From: Tistlia consotensis USBA 355
GTDB taxonomy: Bacteria > Pseudomonadota > Alphaproteobacteria > Kiloniellales > DSM-21159
Assembly: GCF_900177295.1 (NCBI RefSeq)
Contig: NZ_FWZX01000039.1
Location: 1-56,570, forward strand
Direction: 5' to 3'
DNA: 56,570 nucleotides
Made by a program: the position numbers and the translations under genes. How positions within the stretch are numbered: the stretch's first letter is position 1; each line of letters starts with the position of its first letter. Positions 1-8,548 of this stretch are shown here, piece by piece. The notes under the pieces were generated by a model. That model made no database searches. It was not told where the DNA came from and saw only the letters and a list, made by a program, of their open reading frames with translations.

Positions 1-232
1 CGTCCGGCAGCGCCAGATGCCCCTTCCGCAGCTTCTTGCGCCAGTCGTAAATCTGCCAGCGCGTCACCCCGTGCTTGCGCGCCACCTCGGCGACCCGGGC
101 ATCCGGCAGCAGGCTCTCCGCCACGATCCGCGCCTTATCCGCCTCCGTGCGTTGTCGGCGCCCCGTCGGACCCGAGAGAACCTCCAGCCGGCCCGCATAG
201 CCTTCCTTTGAGACGCCCAAAGGGCCGCCCAT
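1..232 (-). CDS. tnpA: IS66 accessory protein TnpA (helix-turn-helix), C-terminus outside window
   Basis: The reading frame starts at ATG 232-230 and is open to the window edge, giving 77 residues. It ends in a helix-turn-helix followed by a basic stretch: AEVARKHGVTRWQIYDWRKK, then LRKGHLALPD. This is the classic N-terminal region of the IS66/IS3 OrfA-like protein. In IS66 this small protein precedes tnpB and tnpC and is needed for transposition. The start is preferred because it gives a normal N-terminus ahead of the HTH; the frame is missed by ORF callers because it has no stop in the window. Confidence 0.8.
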   Translation of the reverse strand, partial: MGGPLGVSKEGYAGRLEVLSGPTGRRQRTEADKARIVAESLLPDARVAEVARKHGVTRWQIYDWRKKLRKGHLALPD

Positions 233-330
233 TTTGCCGTCTCGTTCCACGCAGACACCTCCGTCCAAAGCGGAGGGGTCTTCGCACGATCAGGTCAGGC
301 TGGCCAGGAGGGGGTTAAGTGAGCGCTTAC
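1..330 (-). mobile_element. IS66-family element, 5' end (partial)
   Basis: The minus-strand tnpA reading frame (start at 232) runs off the left edge. Upstream of it the element ends at 330 with the terminal sequence GTAAGCGCT (322-330 on the minus strand), the same nine bases that end the right-hand IS66 element at 56272. GTAAGCG-type ends are typical of IS66. The element lies directly against a Gly-rich open frame that has lost its 5' part, so it inserted into that gene. The target duplication cannot be tested because the other end is outside the window. Confidence 0.82.
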
Positions 331-332
331 TC

Positions 333-986
333 CCTTACGGCGCTCAGACGTTTGCTGCCGACGGGACCTTCATCGTGCCTGCTGGCGTGACCCGCATTCG
401 TGTGACGGCTATCGGAGGCGGCGGCGGCGGTGGGGGAGGGACCATCGGCATTCGTGGTGGAGGAGGCGGTGGCGGTGGAGGGGCTGCCAGCAAAGTTATC
501 TCAGTCACCTCCGGCCAGATCATCGCTGTCACGATTGGCGCAAGCGGTGGTGGCGGCGGCCCTGATGCAAATGGGGGCACAGGTGGCAACACCGACTTCG
601 GCGGCTATGTCCAGGCGGGTGCCGGAGGAGGAGGGGCGAAAGGTTCATTAGGCGTTGGTGGTTCGTCAGGAGCCGGATCCGGGGGCGACGCGAACTATAG
701 TGGTGGCCAAGGCGGCACTGGCTCGAATAGCGGTTCTCGACCAGGCGGTGGTGGAGGCGGTGCGGCTGGCTCGACCGGCAACGGTGGTGCCGGTGGCACT
801 CCCGTGGCGGGTGGAGGCAATTCGCCTGGAGGCGCTGGGGGTCTTGGAAGTCCCGGTGGCGCTGGGGGGGCAGGAGTCGGTTCCTTCTACGGAGGTGGCG
901 GAGGAGGGGGCAATGGTGATTCGAACGCCAACGGTTCGTCGGGCGCGAGTGGATTTTGCATTGTTGAATGGGGAGGTGATATTTGA
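333..986 (+). pseudogene. Glycine-rich phage tail-tip/fibre protein, 5' end removed by IS66
   Basis: The frame is open from the IS end to the TGA at 984-986. After the motif FIVPAGVTRIRVTAIG it becomes a long run of poly-Gly blocks broken by short Ser/Thr/Asn segments and ends in FCIVEWGGDI. A beta-strand-like opening followed by Gly-rich repeats is characteristic of phage tail-fibre or tail-tip glycine-rich domains that fold as polyglycine helices. The ATG at 234 lies inside the IS element, so it is not the native start. The remnant is probably not expressed as a functional protein. Its place before a holin supports a phage origin. Confidence 0.6.
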
Positions 987-1219
987 CGGGAATCTAGAAT
1001 ACTTGAATATCCATCTTTCGTAGTGTTCTTATTTCTAGCCACGGTTGCGTTAGAAACTAAAGTTTGGTAGATATATTTCTATGTTTTCAGCAGGTGTCAC
1101 GAGCGCAGAACATGGCTAGTCTTGGAATGTCATTTCCTGGAGAGATCGAAAGCTATGCCTTCCCCAATATCGCCCGACGCGATCCTGTCATCCTCGCCCT
1201 CCCGCCGAGGTGTTCGCTG

Positions 1220-1534
1220 ATGCTCGGCCACTCGCTTGCCGAGCTGTCGTCGCTGCTGACGCTGATGGCGGCGGTCGCCGGGGCGCAGTGGGCGACGGTG
1301 CGCTGGCTGCTCGGGCGGATCCGCGAGGAGTCGGGCGAGAGCCTGGGCCGCGACGCCGAGCTGCACCGGCGCATCGACCGCCTGCGCGACGACACCATGC
1401 GCCGCGAGGACCTGATGCCGCACCTGCAGCGCCTGGAGCGCGGCCAGGACCAGCTGTCGAGCGGCATGGAGCGGCTGCACAGCCGCATCGACGGCCTGGT
1501 CCGGCCGAGCTTTTCCGACGGAGCCTCGCGATGA
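1220..1534 (+). CDS. Small membrane/coiled-coil protein of phage remnant
   Basis: 104 residues. The N-terminus (about residues 3-28) is a hydrophobic segment; the rest is charged and helical (LHRRIDRLRDDTMRREDL and similar), probably coiled coil. ATG 1220 is chosen because GAGG lies about nine bases upstream and the frame then begins with the membrane segment; an in-frame start at 1112 would add residues in a sequence of lower GC. The TGA overlaps the ATG of the holin (ATGA), so the two are translationally coupled. I do not recognise the family. Context suggests a lysis or tail accessory role. Confidence 0.55.
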   Translation: MLGHSLAELSSLLTLMAAVAGAQWATVRWLLGRIREESGESLGRDAELHRRIDRLRDDTMRREDLMPHLQRLERGQDQLSSGMERLHSRIDGLVRPSFSDGASR

Positions 1535-2109
1535 TCCCCCTGCTGCTGTCGCTCGCCGGCGCCGCGCTGCCGGCGATCAAGGAGCTGATCGAGGGCGACC
1601 AGCCGATCGGCACGCGCCTGGTCGACGCCGCCGGCGGCATCGCGAGCGGCCTGACCGGCGAGCCCGACCTCGAGACGGCCGCCGCCGCGATCCAGGCCGA
1701 CCCGGCGCTCTTCGCCCGCTTCCAGGAGGCGCTGACCCGGCGCGCCCTCGGTCTCGCCGCCGAGGAGACCCGGCGCCTGGCCGAGCGCGAGGCCTCCTGG
1801 CGCGCCATGACCGGCAGCGAGGACGCCTACGTGCGCCGCGCCCGGCCGACGATCATCTACGCCCTGGTCGCGATTGGCCTCGCCGCGGCGGCGACGGCCC
1901 TGCTGATCTGCTGGCGCGAGCCGGTGCTGCTGCCCGACACCATCGCGGCCCTGCAGTGGGTGGTCTACGCCCTGGCCGGCGTCGGCGGCCTCTACGTCGT
2001 CAAGCGCTCCGACGACAAGGCCGCCGCCGGCGGGACCGAGCCGCCCGCGGGCGCGCTGCGCCGGCTCGGCGGCGCGCTCCAGACGATGATCGGGGAAGCG
2101 CGGAAGTGA
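1531..2109 (+). CDS. Phage 3TM-type holin family protein
   Basis: 192 residues. The N-terminus is a short hydrophobic segment followed by an amphipathic region. Residues about 110-130 (IIYALVAIGLAAAATALLIC) and 135-155 are two further membrane segments after a REASWRAMTGSEDAYVRRARP motif. This layout (long soluble part, the RxxxRP arginine patch, then two helices) fits the 3TM holin family of alphaproteobacterial prophages and gene transfer agents, which permeabilise the inner membrane for lysis. It overlaps the preceding gene by ATGA and the following methylase by GTGA. Confidence 0.72.
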   Translation: MIPLLLSLAGAALPAIKELIEGDQPIGTRLVDAAGGIASGLTGEPDLETAAAAIQADPALFARFQEALTRRALGLAAEETRRLAEREASWRAMTGSEDAYVRRARPTIIYALVAIGLAAAATALLICWREPVLLPDTIAALQWVVYALAGVGGLYVVKRSDDKAAAGGTEPPAGALRRLGGALQTMIGEARK

Positions 2110-2960
2110 GGAGAAGTCCGATTTCACGGCAGCGTCGTTGTCTTTCGGCACAGCCACTTCTTGACGTTGCCCCGACGCTCCCGGTCGCAGCCTACATAGG
2201 AGGAAAGCGAACTCTGGCGAAGCGGTTGACTTCGATTCTCGATGATGTTGCTTGCACGACCTACGCCGAGCCCTTCGTCGGAATGGGTGGGGTGTTCTTC
2301 CGGCGAACCCGGCGGCCCAAAGTCGAAGTGATCAACGACTTGTCTGGAGATGTCGCGAACCTTTTCCGCATGCTGCAGCGGCACTGCAATGCTCTGATCG
2401 AGACGGTTCGATGGCAGATCACCTCACGGACCGAGTTCGACCGGCTGCTGGCCGCCGATTTGTCCACGTTAACCGACCTCGAAAGGGCGGCCCGCTTTCT
2501 CTACCTACAGCGGCTTGCCTACGGAGGCAGGGTCACTGGCCGGACGTTCGGCGTAACCCCCGAGATGCCGGCTCGCTTCGACGTGAGGAAGGTCGTTCCA
2601 TTGCTTGAAGTCGCGCATGAACGGCTCTCCGGGGTCGTGGTCGAGCGCCTTCCTTACGTGGACTTCCTGGAGCGCTATGATCGGCCAGGGACGCTCTTCT
2701 ACTTGGATCCCCCCTACCACGGATCGGAAAGGGTATATGGGCAAGAGTACGGAGCAGCGGATCACGAGCGGTTGGCCGACGTGCTTGCCCGCCTTCGGGG
2801 GCGGTTTCTATTGACTATCAATGCGACCGAGCACACTCGGCGACTTTTTGCACACTTCCAACTTGAGGAGGCCGCTGTCTCCTATGGCCTGCAGGGACAG
2901 GGGCGACGATTCCAGGCCAAGGAATTGATCGTCAGTGGACCAAAGACTTGGCGCCCCTGA
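2106..2960 (+). CDS. DNA adenine methylase (D12 class, Dam-like)
   Basis: 284 residues from the GTG that overlaps the holin stop. The motifs of class alpha N6-adenine methyltransferases are visible: the N-terminal AdoMet motif YIGGKR, motif I EPFVGMGGVFF, and catalytic motif IV DPPYHGSE. It transfers methyl groups from S-adenosylmethionine to adenine in DNA. The codon use and GC content are lower than in neighbouring core genes, which fits phage origin. A phage-encoded Dam-like enzyme usually protects phage DNA from restriction or changes host regulation. The target site cannot be read from sequence. Confidence 0.85.
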   Translation: MRRSPISRQRRCLSAQPLLDVAPTLPVAAYIGGKRTLAKRLTSILDDVACTTYAEPFVGMGGVFFRRTRRPKVEVINDLSGDVANLFRMLQRHCNALIETVRWQITSRTEFDRLLAADLSTLTDLERAARFLYLQRLAYGGRVTGRTFGVTPEMPARFDVRKVVPLLEVAHERLSGVVVERLPYVDFLERYDRPGTLFYLDPPYHGSERVYGQEYGAADHERLADVLARLRGRFLLTINATEHTRRLFAHFQLEEAAVSYGLQGQGRRFQAKELIVSGPKTWRP

Positions 2961-3021
2961 ACATCGAGAGACGCATCGACTCTCCAGGCCTGTGTCTTCT
3001 CTCCAAGCCTGTGTCTTCACC

Positions 3022-3438
3022 TCATGCGGAAGGATCTCGGACAAGCTCATTCAGAAGCTCCGGATGTCTGTCCAAGAGGCGGAAAAGATTGACCACGGCG
3101 GGCAGAGGAGTTGCTTCGCCGCGCTCGTACCGTGAGAAGGCGTTGTGCCCGCCTCCCGTGAGGCGGGCAGCCGCTGCTTGGCTCAGGCCGAGTTTGCGGC
3201 GAATCCTGCGGATTTCCTGGCTCTGCCTCGCGCGAGCCCTAAGTACCAGTTCGTCGCCTGCTGCCGCATAGCGCTGCGCACTTTCCGCGTCGAACTCGAT
3301 CTCGCCGCAGGCGGCGCAGCGCCAGCCGGAAAGACCTCTTACCTCTGTCTCCTGGCCGGCATGCTCCACACTGAACACTTCGTCTTCGAAGCGCACCAAA
3401 TCACCATGCCCATCACAGATTACGCAGTCTCTCGGCAA
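3022..3438 (-). CDS. mqsA: MqsA-type antitoxin (zinc finger + HTH)
   Basis: 138 residues from TTG 3438. The N-terminal domain has two CxxC pairs (CVICDG and CAACGE) that should bind zinc. The C-terminal half is an Xre-type HTH (LGLSQAAAARLTGG, then FSRYERGEATP) that binds DNA. This matches MqsA, which neutralises MqsR and represses its own operon. The start is set by the mqsR stop: AAGGAG, the last codons of mqsR, sits at proper spacing before the TTG, two bases after the mqsR TAG. Longer versions of the frame would overlap mqsR. Confidence 0.85.
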   Translation of the reverse strand: MPRDCVICDGHGDLVRFEDEVFSVEHAGQETEVRGLSGWRCAACGEIEFDAESAQRYAAAGDELVLRARARQSQEIRRIRRKLGLSQAAAARLTGGGHNAFSRYERGEATPLPAVVNLFRLLDRHPELLNELVRDPSA

Positions 3439-3440
3439 GA

Positions 3441-3743
3441 CTACTTCTCCTTGAATTGAATAACTGGAGCAGTATCGCGCAGGGTAACCTTGATATAGGC
3501 GTCGCGTCTCATTGGCGTTGCCGCGTGATAGACATCCTGCCATATCCTGTGGTCAGCGAAGGTCGTCATAGATTTGTAGAAGTGGCGGCGTGTCAGTGAA
3601 GCGACCACAGTCATCATTTCTGACGTCGTCAACCCCATTGCGCGACCACCATCCAATGCGGACTTAGTGAAGGCGGAAGCGCCCAAGCGCAGAACCATCG
3701 CTTGAATCTCTACGAGATCGTAGTGCGGCGATCGTTTTTCCAC
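3441..3743 (-). CDS. mqsR: MqsR-type mRNA interferase toxin
   Basis: 100 residues from GTG 3743. The sequence contains the family signature KSMTTFADHRIWQDVYH and the end AYIKVTLRDTAPVIQFKEK, typical of MqsR toxins of the RelE fold, which cut mRNA at GCU-type sites. It is the first gene of a toxin-antitoxin operon with mqsA, in the usual toxin-first order for this family. A 13-bp palindrome lies a few bases upstream. Position beside a phage remnant and lower GC than the surrounding genes suggest it came with mobile DNA. Confidence 0.9.
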   Translation of the reverse strand: MEKRSPHYDLVEIQAMVLRLGASAFTKSALDGGRAMGLTTSEMMTVVASLTRRHFYKSMTTFADHRIWQDVYHAATPMRRDAYIKVTLRDTAPVIQFKEK

Positions 3744-3754
3744 CCCATCATTTA

Positions 3755-3767
3755 ACCCTTATAGGGT
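3755..3767. promoter_or_regulatory. Candidate MqsA operator palindrome
   Basis: ACCCT-TAT-AGGGT is a perfect 5+3+5 palindrome 11 bases upstream of the mqsR start. The known MqsA operator is AACCT-N3-AGGTT, so the same arm length and spacer are kept with one changed base per arm. This supports autoregulation of mqsRA. Confidence 0.6.
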
Positions 3768-3806
3768 GAAAATTCAAGATATCTCAGAGTCTCTTGCCCG
3801 CCCTTT

Positions 3807-5579
3807 CTACGCCGCCTCCGGCGCCGGAGCGAGCACGGGCACGGGCGGCAGCGGCTCGGGCTCGCCGGGCAGGGCCGGCAGAGCCGCCGGCGCCAGCTCC
3901 TCGGGGACGGCGGCGAGGCCGCGGCGGGTCAGCCAGGCGCCGAGGGCGGGGCGGGCGGTCAGCACGGCGAAGGGGACGGCGAACAGCCAGCCGGCGAGCA
4001 CCGGCGCGGCCCAGGGCAGGGCGCTTGGCGCCGTGGCGGCGAGCAGGGCCGTCACGCCGAGGCCGGCCAGGGTCTGCGGCCAGAGCCGCCGCGCCGCCTC
4101 GGCCCAGCCCAGGCGGTAGCCGGCGCGGCGCTGGGCCTGCCAGTCGAGGCCGCGGCGCAGCAGCACCAGGCGCGCGACGAACAGGGTCTGGGCGAGCGCG
4201 ACGCTGGGCGAGAGCAGCAGCGAGAAGAGGAACTCCAGCGCCGAGCCGGCCGCGAGGCGCGCGCCGCCGCCGTAGCTCGCCCGCCGCTCGCGGCTCAGCA
4301 GGGCGTCGACGACGCCCCAGAGCTTGGGCGCGAAGATCAGCAGCAGCATGGTCGCGAAGAGCCCGTAGGCGAGGGGGCCGGCCACCAGCTCGCCGCCGGC
4401 GCCCAGGGCGCTCGCGAGGCCGAGGGCCATGAAGCCCATCCAGGCCGGCGCGCCGACGTACATCAGGATCGCCAGCAGCAGCTGCAGCCGGCCGAGCGGC
4501 CGGAAGCCGGGCCGCGCCAGCAGCCCCAGGTACTGCAGGTTGCCCTGGCACCAGCGCAGGTCGCGGCGGATGAAGTCGAGCAGGGTCGGCGGGTTCTCCT
4601 CGAAGCTGCCGTCCTCGATCGGCAGCACGCGGACCTCCCAGCCGGCCTTGCGCATCAGCGCCGCCTCGACCTGGTCGTGGCTCAGGATCAGGCCGCCCCA
4701 GGGCGCCCGGCCGGCGAGCCGCGGCAGCTGGCAGTGCCGGCGCCAGGGCTCGAGCCTGAGAATCGCGTTGTGGCCCCAGTAGGGGCCGCCGTCGCCCTGC
4801 CACCAGGCGGCGCCGAGGGTGTGGGCGCGCATGCCGTGGCGCATGCCGAACTGGAACAGGCGGGTGAAGGCGTTGGCGCTGGGCAGGCCGACCGCCAGGC
4901 TCTGCAGGATGCCGACCTGCGGGTTCGCCTGCATGAGCAGGGCCAGGCGCAGGACCGCCGCGGCGGACATCAGGCTGTCGGCGTCGAGCACCAGCAGGAA
5001 GTCGAAGCGGCCGCCCCAGCGCTCGGCGAAGTCGCGCAGGTTGCCGACCTTCTTGTCGTCGTTGCGGTCGCGCCGGCGGTAGTGCAGGGCCAGGTGATGG
5101 CCGTGATCGGGGCCGTGGCGCAGCTGCAGCGCGGCGAAGCGCGCCTCCTCCTCGGCGACGACCGCCGGGTCGCTGCTGTCGCTCAGCAGGAACAGCTCGA
5201 AGCGCTCGGCCTCGGGGCGGCCGCGAAAGTCGGCGAGCAGCCGCTCCAGCTTGTCGAAGACGCCCGCCGGCTCCTCGTTGAAGACCGGCACGGCCAGCGC
5301 CGTGCGTGTCTCCAGCGGCCGGTCGCGCCAGCCGCTCTCGACCAGCGGCGCCGCGGCGGCCAGGCCGCGCTCGCCGCGGCGCAGCAGCCACCAGCCGAGC
5401 GCGGCGTTCCAGAAGCCGATCACCGTCCAGGGCAGGGTCAGGAGGAAGCAGCCGGCCATCGCGAGGCCGAGCGGGCCGGCGTCGCGGCCGCCGACCAGGG
5501 TCAGGAAGGCGGCGAGCAGGCCGGCGATCGTCGCCGTCGTCAGGGCCAGCATGAGCGCGCGGCGCGCGGCGAGGGGCAT
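3807..5579 (-). CDS. opgH: Glucans biosynthesis glucosyltransferase OpgH/MdoH
   Basis: 590 residues from ATG 5579, with GGAGGAG well placed upstream. It is a polytopic family-2 glycosyltransferase: two N-terminal membrane helices, a cytoplasmic GT domain and several C-terminal helices. Visible motifs are PVFNEEP (UDP site), DDKKVGNLRDF, VLDADS (DxD region), HDQVEAALMRKAGW and RRDLRWCQGN (RW of Q/RxxRW), all characteristic of OpgH/MdoH. It polymerises UDP-glucose into the backbone of osmoregulated periplasmic glucans and moves it across the inner membrane. The usual partner opgG is not adjacent, so here opgH is a lone gene. Confidence 0.92.
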   Translation of the reverse strand: MPLAARRALMLALTTATIAGLLAAFLTLVGGRDAGPLGLAMAGCFLLTLPWTVIGFWNAALGWWLLRRGERGLAAAAPLVESGWRDRPLETRTALAVPVFNEEPAGVFDKLERLLADFRGRPEAERFELFLLSDSSDPAVVAEEEARFAALQLRHGPDHGHHLALHYRRRDRNDDKKVGNLRDFAERWGGRFDFLLVLDADSLMSAAAVLRLALLMQANPQVGILQSLAVGLPSANAFTRLFQFGMRHGMRAHTLGAAWWQGDGGPYWGHNAILRLEPWRRHCQLPRLAGRAPWGGLILSHDQVEAALMRKAGWEVRVLPIEDGSFEENPPTLLDFIRRDLRWCQGNLQYLGLLARPGFRPLGRLQLLLAILMYVGAPAWMGFMALGLASALGAGGELVAGPLAYGLFATMLLLIFAPKLWGVVDALLSRERRASYGGGARLAAGSALEFLFSLLLSPSVALAQTLFVARLVLLRRGLDWQAQRRAGYRLGWAEAARRLWPQTLAGLGVTALLAATAPSALPWAAPVLAGWLFAVPFAVLTARPALGAWLTRRGLAAVPEELAPAALPALPGEPEPLPPVPVLAPAPEAA

Positions 5580-5918
5580 GGCTGTCTCCTCCGGGCTGTC
5601 GGACGTTCCTCGGCACGACGCGGCCACGACGGGGTGAGGATCGGGCCGCGACGACCTTCCGTCGCCGATTTACGCCGCGCCGGCGGCTCCGCAAGGGGGG
5701 CTGGCGGAAAGTTGATGGCACGGCCGGGCCGGCCGTGCCCGGCGCGATTCCGCGCAGCGCGAGTCTTCCCTCTACTCTCGCAAGGCCGGGTCGACATATA
5801 CTCGTTTTGGGCGTGAGGCCTGACCGCCTCGGCCCCGGACCGGCGGCTGTTGCTGTTCCCTGTCCGCGAGACGCCGGTTCCGCGACCCAGAACAGAACGA
5901 GCAGGGGAGGAGGACCCA
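5580..5918. other. Divergent intergenic region opgH/gfa
   Basis: 339 bases without a gene. It contains a perfect 9-bp hairpin (5717-5725 with 5731-5739, five-base loop) and a -10-like TATACT at 5797-5802 on the plus strand, but I see no convincing -35 at the right distance. It must hold the promoters of both flanking genes. Confidence 0.4.
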
Positions 5919-6491
5919 ATGGCGGTATCGATTCATCCGAGCGTCGATCACGGCATCAAGCCGGCCTCGCCGGGCTTTTCCGGCGGCATGCTGGTCTGCA
6001 AGTGCAAGGACCGGCCGGTGAAGGTGCAGATCTCGGCCCAGAGCGCCCACAACCACGTCTGCGGCTGCACCAAGTGCTGGAAGCCCGACGGCGCGACCTT
6101 CTCGATGGTCGCGGTGGTGCCGCGCGACGCCGTGAAGGTCGTCGAGAACGGCGACAAGCTGAAGGTCGTCGACCCCTCGGCGGCGATCCAGCGCTACGCC
6201 TGCACCGGCTGCGGCGTGCACATGTACGGCCGCATCGAGAACAAGGACCATCCCTTCTACGGCCTCGACTTCATCCACACCGAGCTGTCGAGCCAGGACG
6301 GCTGGTCGCCGCCGGAGTTCGCCGCCTTCGTGTCCTCGATCATCGAGGCCGGAACGCCGCCGGACCTGCTGCCGGCGATCCGGGGACAGCTCAAGGGGAT
6401 GGGGCTGGAGCCCTACGACTGCCTGTCGCCGCCGCTGATGGACGCGATCGCCACCCACGTCGCCAAGGCCAAGGGCACGCTCGCCGCCTGA
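5919..6491 (+). CDS. gfa: S-(hydroxymethyl)glutathione synthase (formaldehyde-activating enzyme)
   Basis: 190 residues, the usual family length, from ATG 5919 with GGGGAGGAGG upstream. Zinc ligands of the Gfa fold are visible: CKC near residue 28, CGCTKCWK near 48 and [10 protein letters not shown] near 95. The enzyme binds glutathione and speeds its condensation with formaldehyde, feeding glutathione-dependent formaldehyde oxidation. The partner dehydrogenase is not in the window. Divergent from opgH and followed by argG. Confidence 0.9.
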   Translation: MAVSIHPSVDHGIKPASPGFSGGMLVCKCKDRPVKVQISAQSAHNHVCGCTKCWKPDGATFSMVAVVPRDAVKVVENGDKLKVVDPSAAIQRYACTGCGVHMYGRIENKDHPFYGLDFIHTELSSQDGWSPPEFAAFVSSIIEAGTPPDLLPAIRGQLKGMGLEPYDCLSPPLMDAIATHVAKAKGTLAA

Positions 6492-6543
6492 TCCCGCGAG
6501 CGCCTTCCCGGCCTTCGGGAGGGGTTCGGAAAGCGGAAGCCGG

Positions 6544-6575
6544 CCCTGCCGGGGCAGTCCCTTGCCCCGGCAGGG
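6544..6575. repeat. Perfect 13-bp inverted repeat overlapping the argG -35
   Basis: CCCTGCCGGGGCA (6544-6556) and its exact complement (6563-6575) are separated by six bases. It may end the gfa transcript as a hairpin. The right arm covers the predicted -35 of argG, so it could also be an operator. No T-run follows. Confidence 0.6.
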
Positions 6576-6589
6576 CGCGCGGCTATACT
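6562..6589 (+). promoter_or_regulatory. Predicted housekeeping-type promoter of argG
   Basis: TTGCCC (6562-6567) and TATACT (6584-6589) are 16 bases apart, close to the sigma-70 type consensus, about 70 bases before the argG start. The call rests on hexamer match and spacing only. Confidence 0.5.
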
Positions 6590-6660
6590 CGCGCGCGCTT
6601 AAGCCGGCCGCCGGGCGCTGTTCCGTGCGGCCCGGGCCCCTTCCAGCGATGGACCTTTCG

Positions 6661-7872
6661 ATGAGCGACGTGAAGAAAGTGGTGCTCGCCTATTCCGGCG
6701 GGCTGGATACCTCGGTGATCCTCAAGTGGCTGCAGACGACCTACGGCTGCGAGGTCGTCACCTTCACCGCCGACCTGGGCCAGGGCGAGGAGCTGGAGCC
6801 GGCGCGCAAGAAGGCCGAGCTGCTCGGCATCAAGCCGGAGAACATCTACATCGAGGACCTGCGCGAGACCTTCGTGAAGGACTTCGTCTTCCCGATGTTC
6901 CGCGCCAACGCGCTCTACGAGGGCTTCTACCTGCTCGGCACCTCGATCGCCCGGCCGCTGATCGCCCAGCGCCAGATCGAGATCGCCAAGGCGACCGGCG
7001 CCGACGCCGTCGCCCACGGCGCGACCGGCAAGGGCAACGACCAGGTCCGCTTCGAGCTCGGCTACTACGCCCTCAAGCCGGACATCAAGGTGATCGCGCC
7101 CTGGCGCGAGTGGGATCTGACCAGCCGGACCAGGCTGATCGCCTTCGCCGAAGAGCACCAGATCCCGATCGCCAAGGACAAGCGCGGCGAGGCGCCGTTC
7201 AGCGTCGACGCCAACCTCCTGCACATCTCGGCCGAGGGCAAGGTGCTGGAGGATCCCTGGCAGGAGGCCGAGGAGTACGTCTATTCGCGCACCGTCGCCC
7301 CGGAGCAGGCGCCCGACAAGCCGACCTACGTCGAGGTCGAGTTCGAGAGGGGCGACGCCGTCGCCGTCGACGGCAAGAGGATGAGCCCGGCGACCCTGCT
7401 GACCGAGCTCAACCGACTGGGCGGCGCCAACGGCATCGGCCGCCTGGACCTGCTGGAGGGCCGCTTCGTCGGCATGAAGAGCCGCGGCATCTACGAGACG
7501 CCGGGCGGCACGATCCTCTATGTCGCGCACCGCGGCATCGAGCAGATCACCCTCGACCGCGGCGCCATGCACCTCAAGGACGAGCTGATGCCGCGCTACG
7601 CCGAGCTGATCTACAACGGCTTCTGGTTCAGCCCGGAGCGGAAGATGCTGCAGGCCGCCATCGACCAGAGCCAGGGCCCGGTCACCGGCACGGTGCGCCT
7701 GAAGCTCTACAAGGGCTCGGTCTCGGTCGTCGGCCGCAAGTCGCCGAACTCGCTCTACAGCCTCGAGCACGTGACCTTCGAGGAGGACAGCGTCTACGAC
7801 CAGCGCGACGCCCAGGGCTTCATCAAGCTCAACGCCCTGCGCCTGCGCCTGCTGAACCGCCAGCAGAGCTGA
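6661..7872 (+). CDS. argG: Argininosuccinate synthase
   Basis: 403 residues from ATG 6661. It has the ATP-binding P-loop YSGGLDTS near residue 12, [16 protein letters not shown] and the full-length C-terminal tetramerisation region. It condenses citrulline and aspartate with ATP to argininosuccinate in arginine biosynthesis, in the cytoplasm. An in-frame ATG four codons upstream (6649) is possible; 6661 fits homologue N-termini better. No other arg genes are adjacent; a LysE/RhtB-type exporter follows 18 bases downstream. Confidence 0.97.
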   Translation: MSDVKKVVLAYSGGLDTSVILKWLQTTYGCEVVTFTADLGQGEELEPARKKAELLGIKPENIYIEDLRETFVKDFVFPMFRANALYEGFYLLGTSIARPLIAQRQIEIAKATGADAVAHGATGKGNDQVRFELGYYALKPDIKVIAPWREWDLTSRTRLIAFAEEHQIPIAKDKRGEAPFSVDANLLHISAEGKVLEDPWQEAEEYVYSRTVAPEQAPDKPTYVEVEFERGDAVAVDGKRMSPATLLTELNRLGGANGIGRLDLLEGRFVGMKSRGIYETPGGTILYVAHRGIEQITLDRGAMHLKDELMPRYAELIYNGFWFSPERKMLQAAIDQSQGPVTGTVRLKLYKGSVSVVGRKSPNSLYSLEHVTFEEDSVYDQRDAQGFIKLNALRLRLLNRQQS

Positions 7873-7890
7873 GCGGAGGCGGCGCGGCCC

Positions 7891-8544
7891 ATGGGCCTGG
7901 AGCTGATCCTCGGCTTCGCCCTGACCGAGGCCGTGCTGAGCGCGACCCCGGGCCTGGCGGTGCTGCTGGTCGTCGGCCAGGCCGTGCGGGCCGGGCGCCG
8001 CGCCAGCCTCTACGGCGCGCTCGGCGTGCTGGCCGGCAACGGCGTCTACTTCCTGGTGACGGCGGCCGGCCTCGGCGCGCTGCTGCTGGCCTCGCAGCTT
8101 GCCTTCGAGGCGGTCAAGTGCGCCGGCGCCGGCTACCTGATCTGGCTCGGGCTCCGGACGCTCTGGCAGGCGCGAGGTGGTCCCCGGGGCGCGCCGCCGC
8201 CGGCCGCAGCGCTGGCCGCCTCGGCCCGGGTGACGCCGCGCGCCTGCTTCCTGCAGGGCCTGGTCGGCCAGCTCGCCAATCCCAAGTCGGTGCTGTTCTT
8301 CGGCGCCCTGCTGCCGCAGTTTCTCGACCCGGCGGGCGGCTGGCCGCTGTGGCTGCAGATGGCGCTCCTGCTGCTGCTGTCCTGGTCGATCGAGCTGCCG
8401 ATCCTGCTCGGCTACGGCTGGCTGGCGGCGCTCGGGTCGCGCCGCGCGCTCGGCGGCCGCCTGCGGCTCTGGCAGGAGCGGCTGTCGGGCGCTGCCCTGG
8501 TCGCCGTCGGCCTGGGCCTCGCGCTGGTCCGCCGGCCGGCCTGA
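7891..8544 (+). CDS. LysE/RhtB family amino-acid exporter
   Basis: 217 residues and about six hydrophobic helices. The N-terminal signature (LSATPGLAVLLVVGQAVRAGRRASLYGALGVLAG) and LANPKSVLFFGALLPQF in the middle are the conserved LysE/RhtB motifs. It sits in the inner membrane and exports an amino acid or derivative by proton exchange. It directly follows argG and may be co-transcribed with it; arginine or a related amino acid is a possible substrate, but this is inference. Confidence 0.88.
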   Translation: MGLELILGFALTEAVLSATPGLAVLLVVGQAVRAGRRASLYGALGVLAGNGVYFLVTAAGLGALLLASQLAFEAVKCAGAGYLIWLGLRTLWQARGGPRGAPPPAAALAASARVTPRACFLQGLVGQLANPKSVLFFGALLPQFLDPAGGWPLWLQMALLLLLSWSIELPILLGYGWLAALGSRRALGGRLRLWQERLSGAALVAVGLGLALVRRPA

Positions 8545-8548
8545 CCCC

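Noticed and set aside
234-332. Start of the Gly-rich frame at ATG 234
   Set aside because: These bases belong to the IS66 end, so the apparent N-terminus is not native.
344-592. Pro-rich minus-strand frame
   Set aside because: Antisense of the poly-Gly coding stretch; Gly codons read backward give Pro.
1155-1220. 21-codon mini-gene before the membrane/coiled-coil protein
   Set aside because: It has an SD-like GGAGA and its stop touches the next ATG, but it is too short and unsupported to list.
5797-5802. TATACT as the gfa promoter
   Set aside because: No -35-like hexamer lies 15-19 bases upstream, so it was not listed as a promoter.
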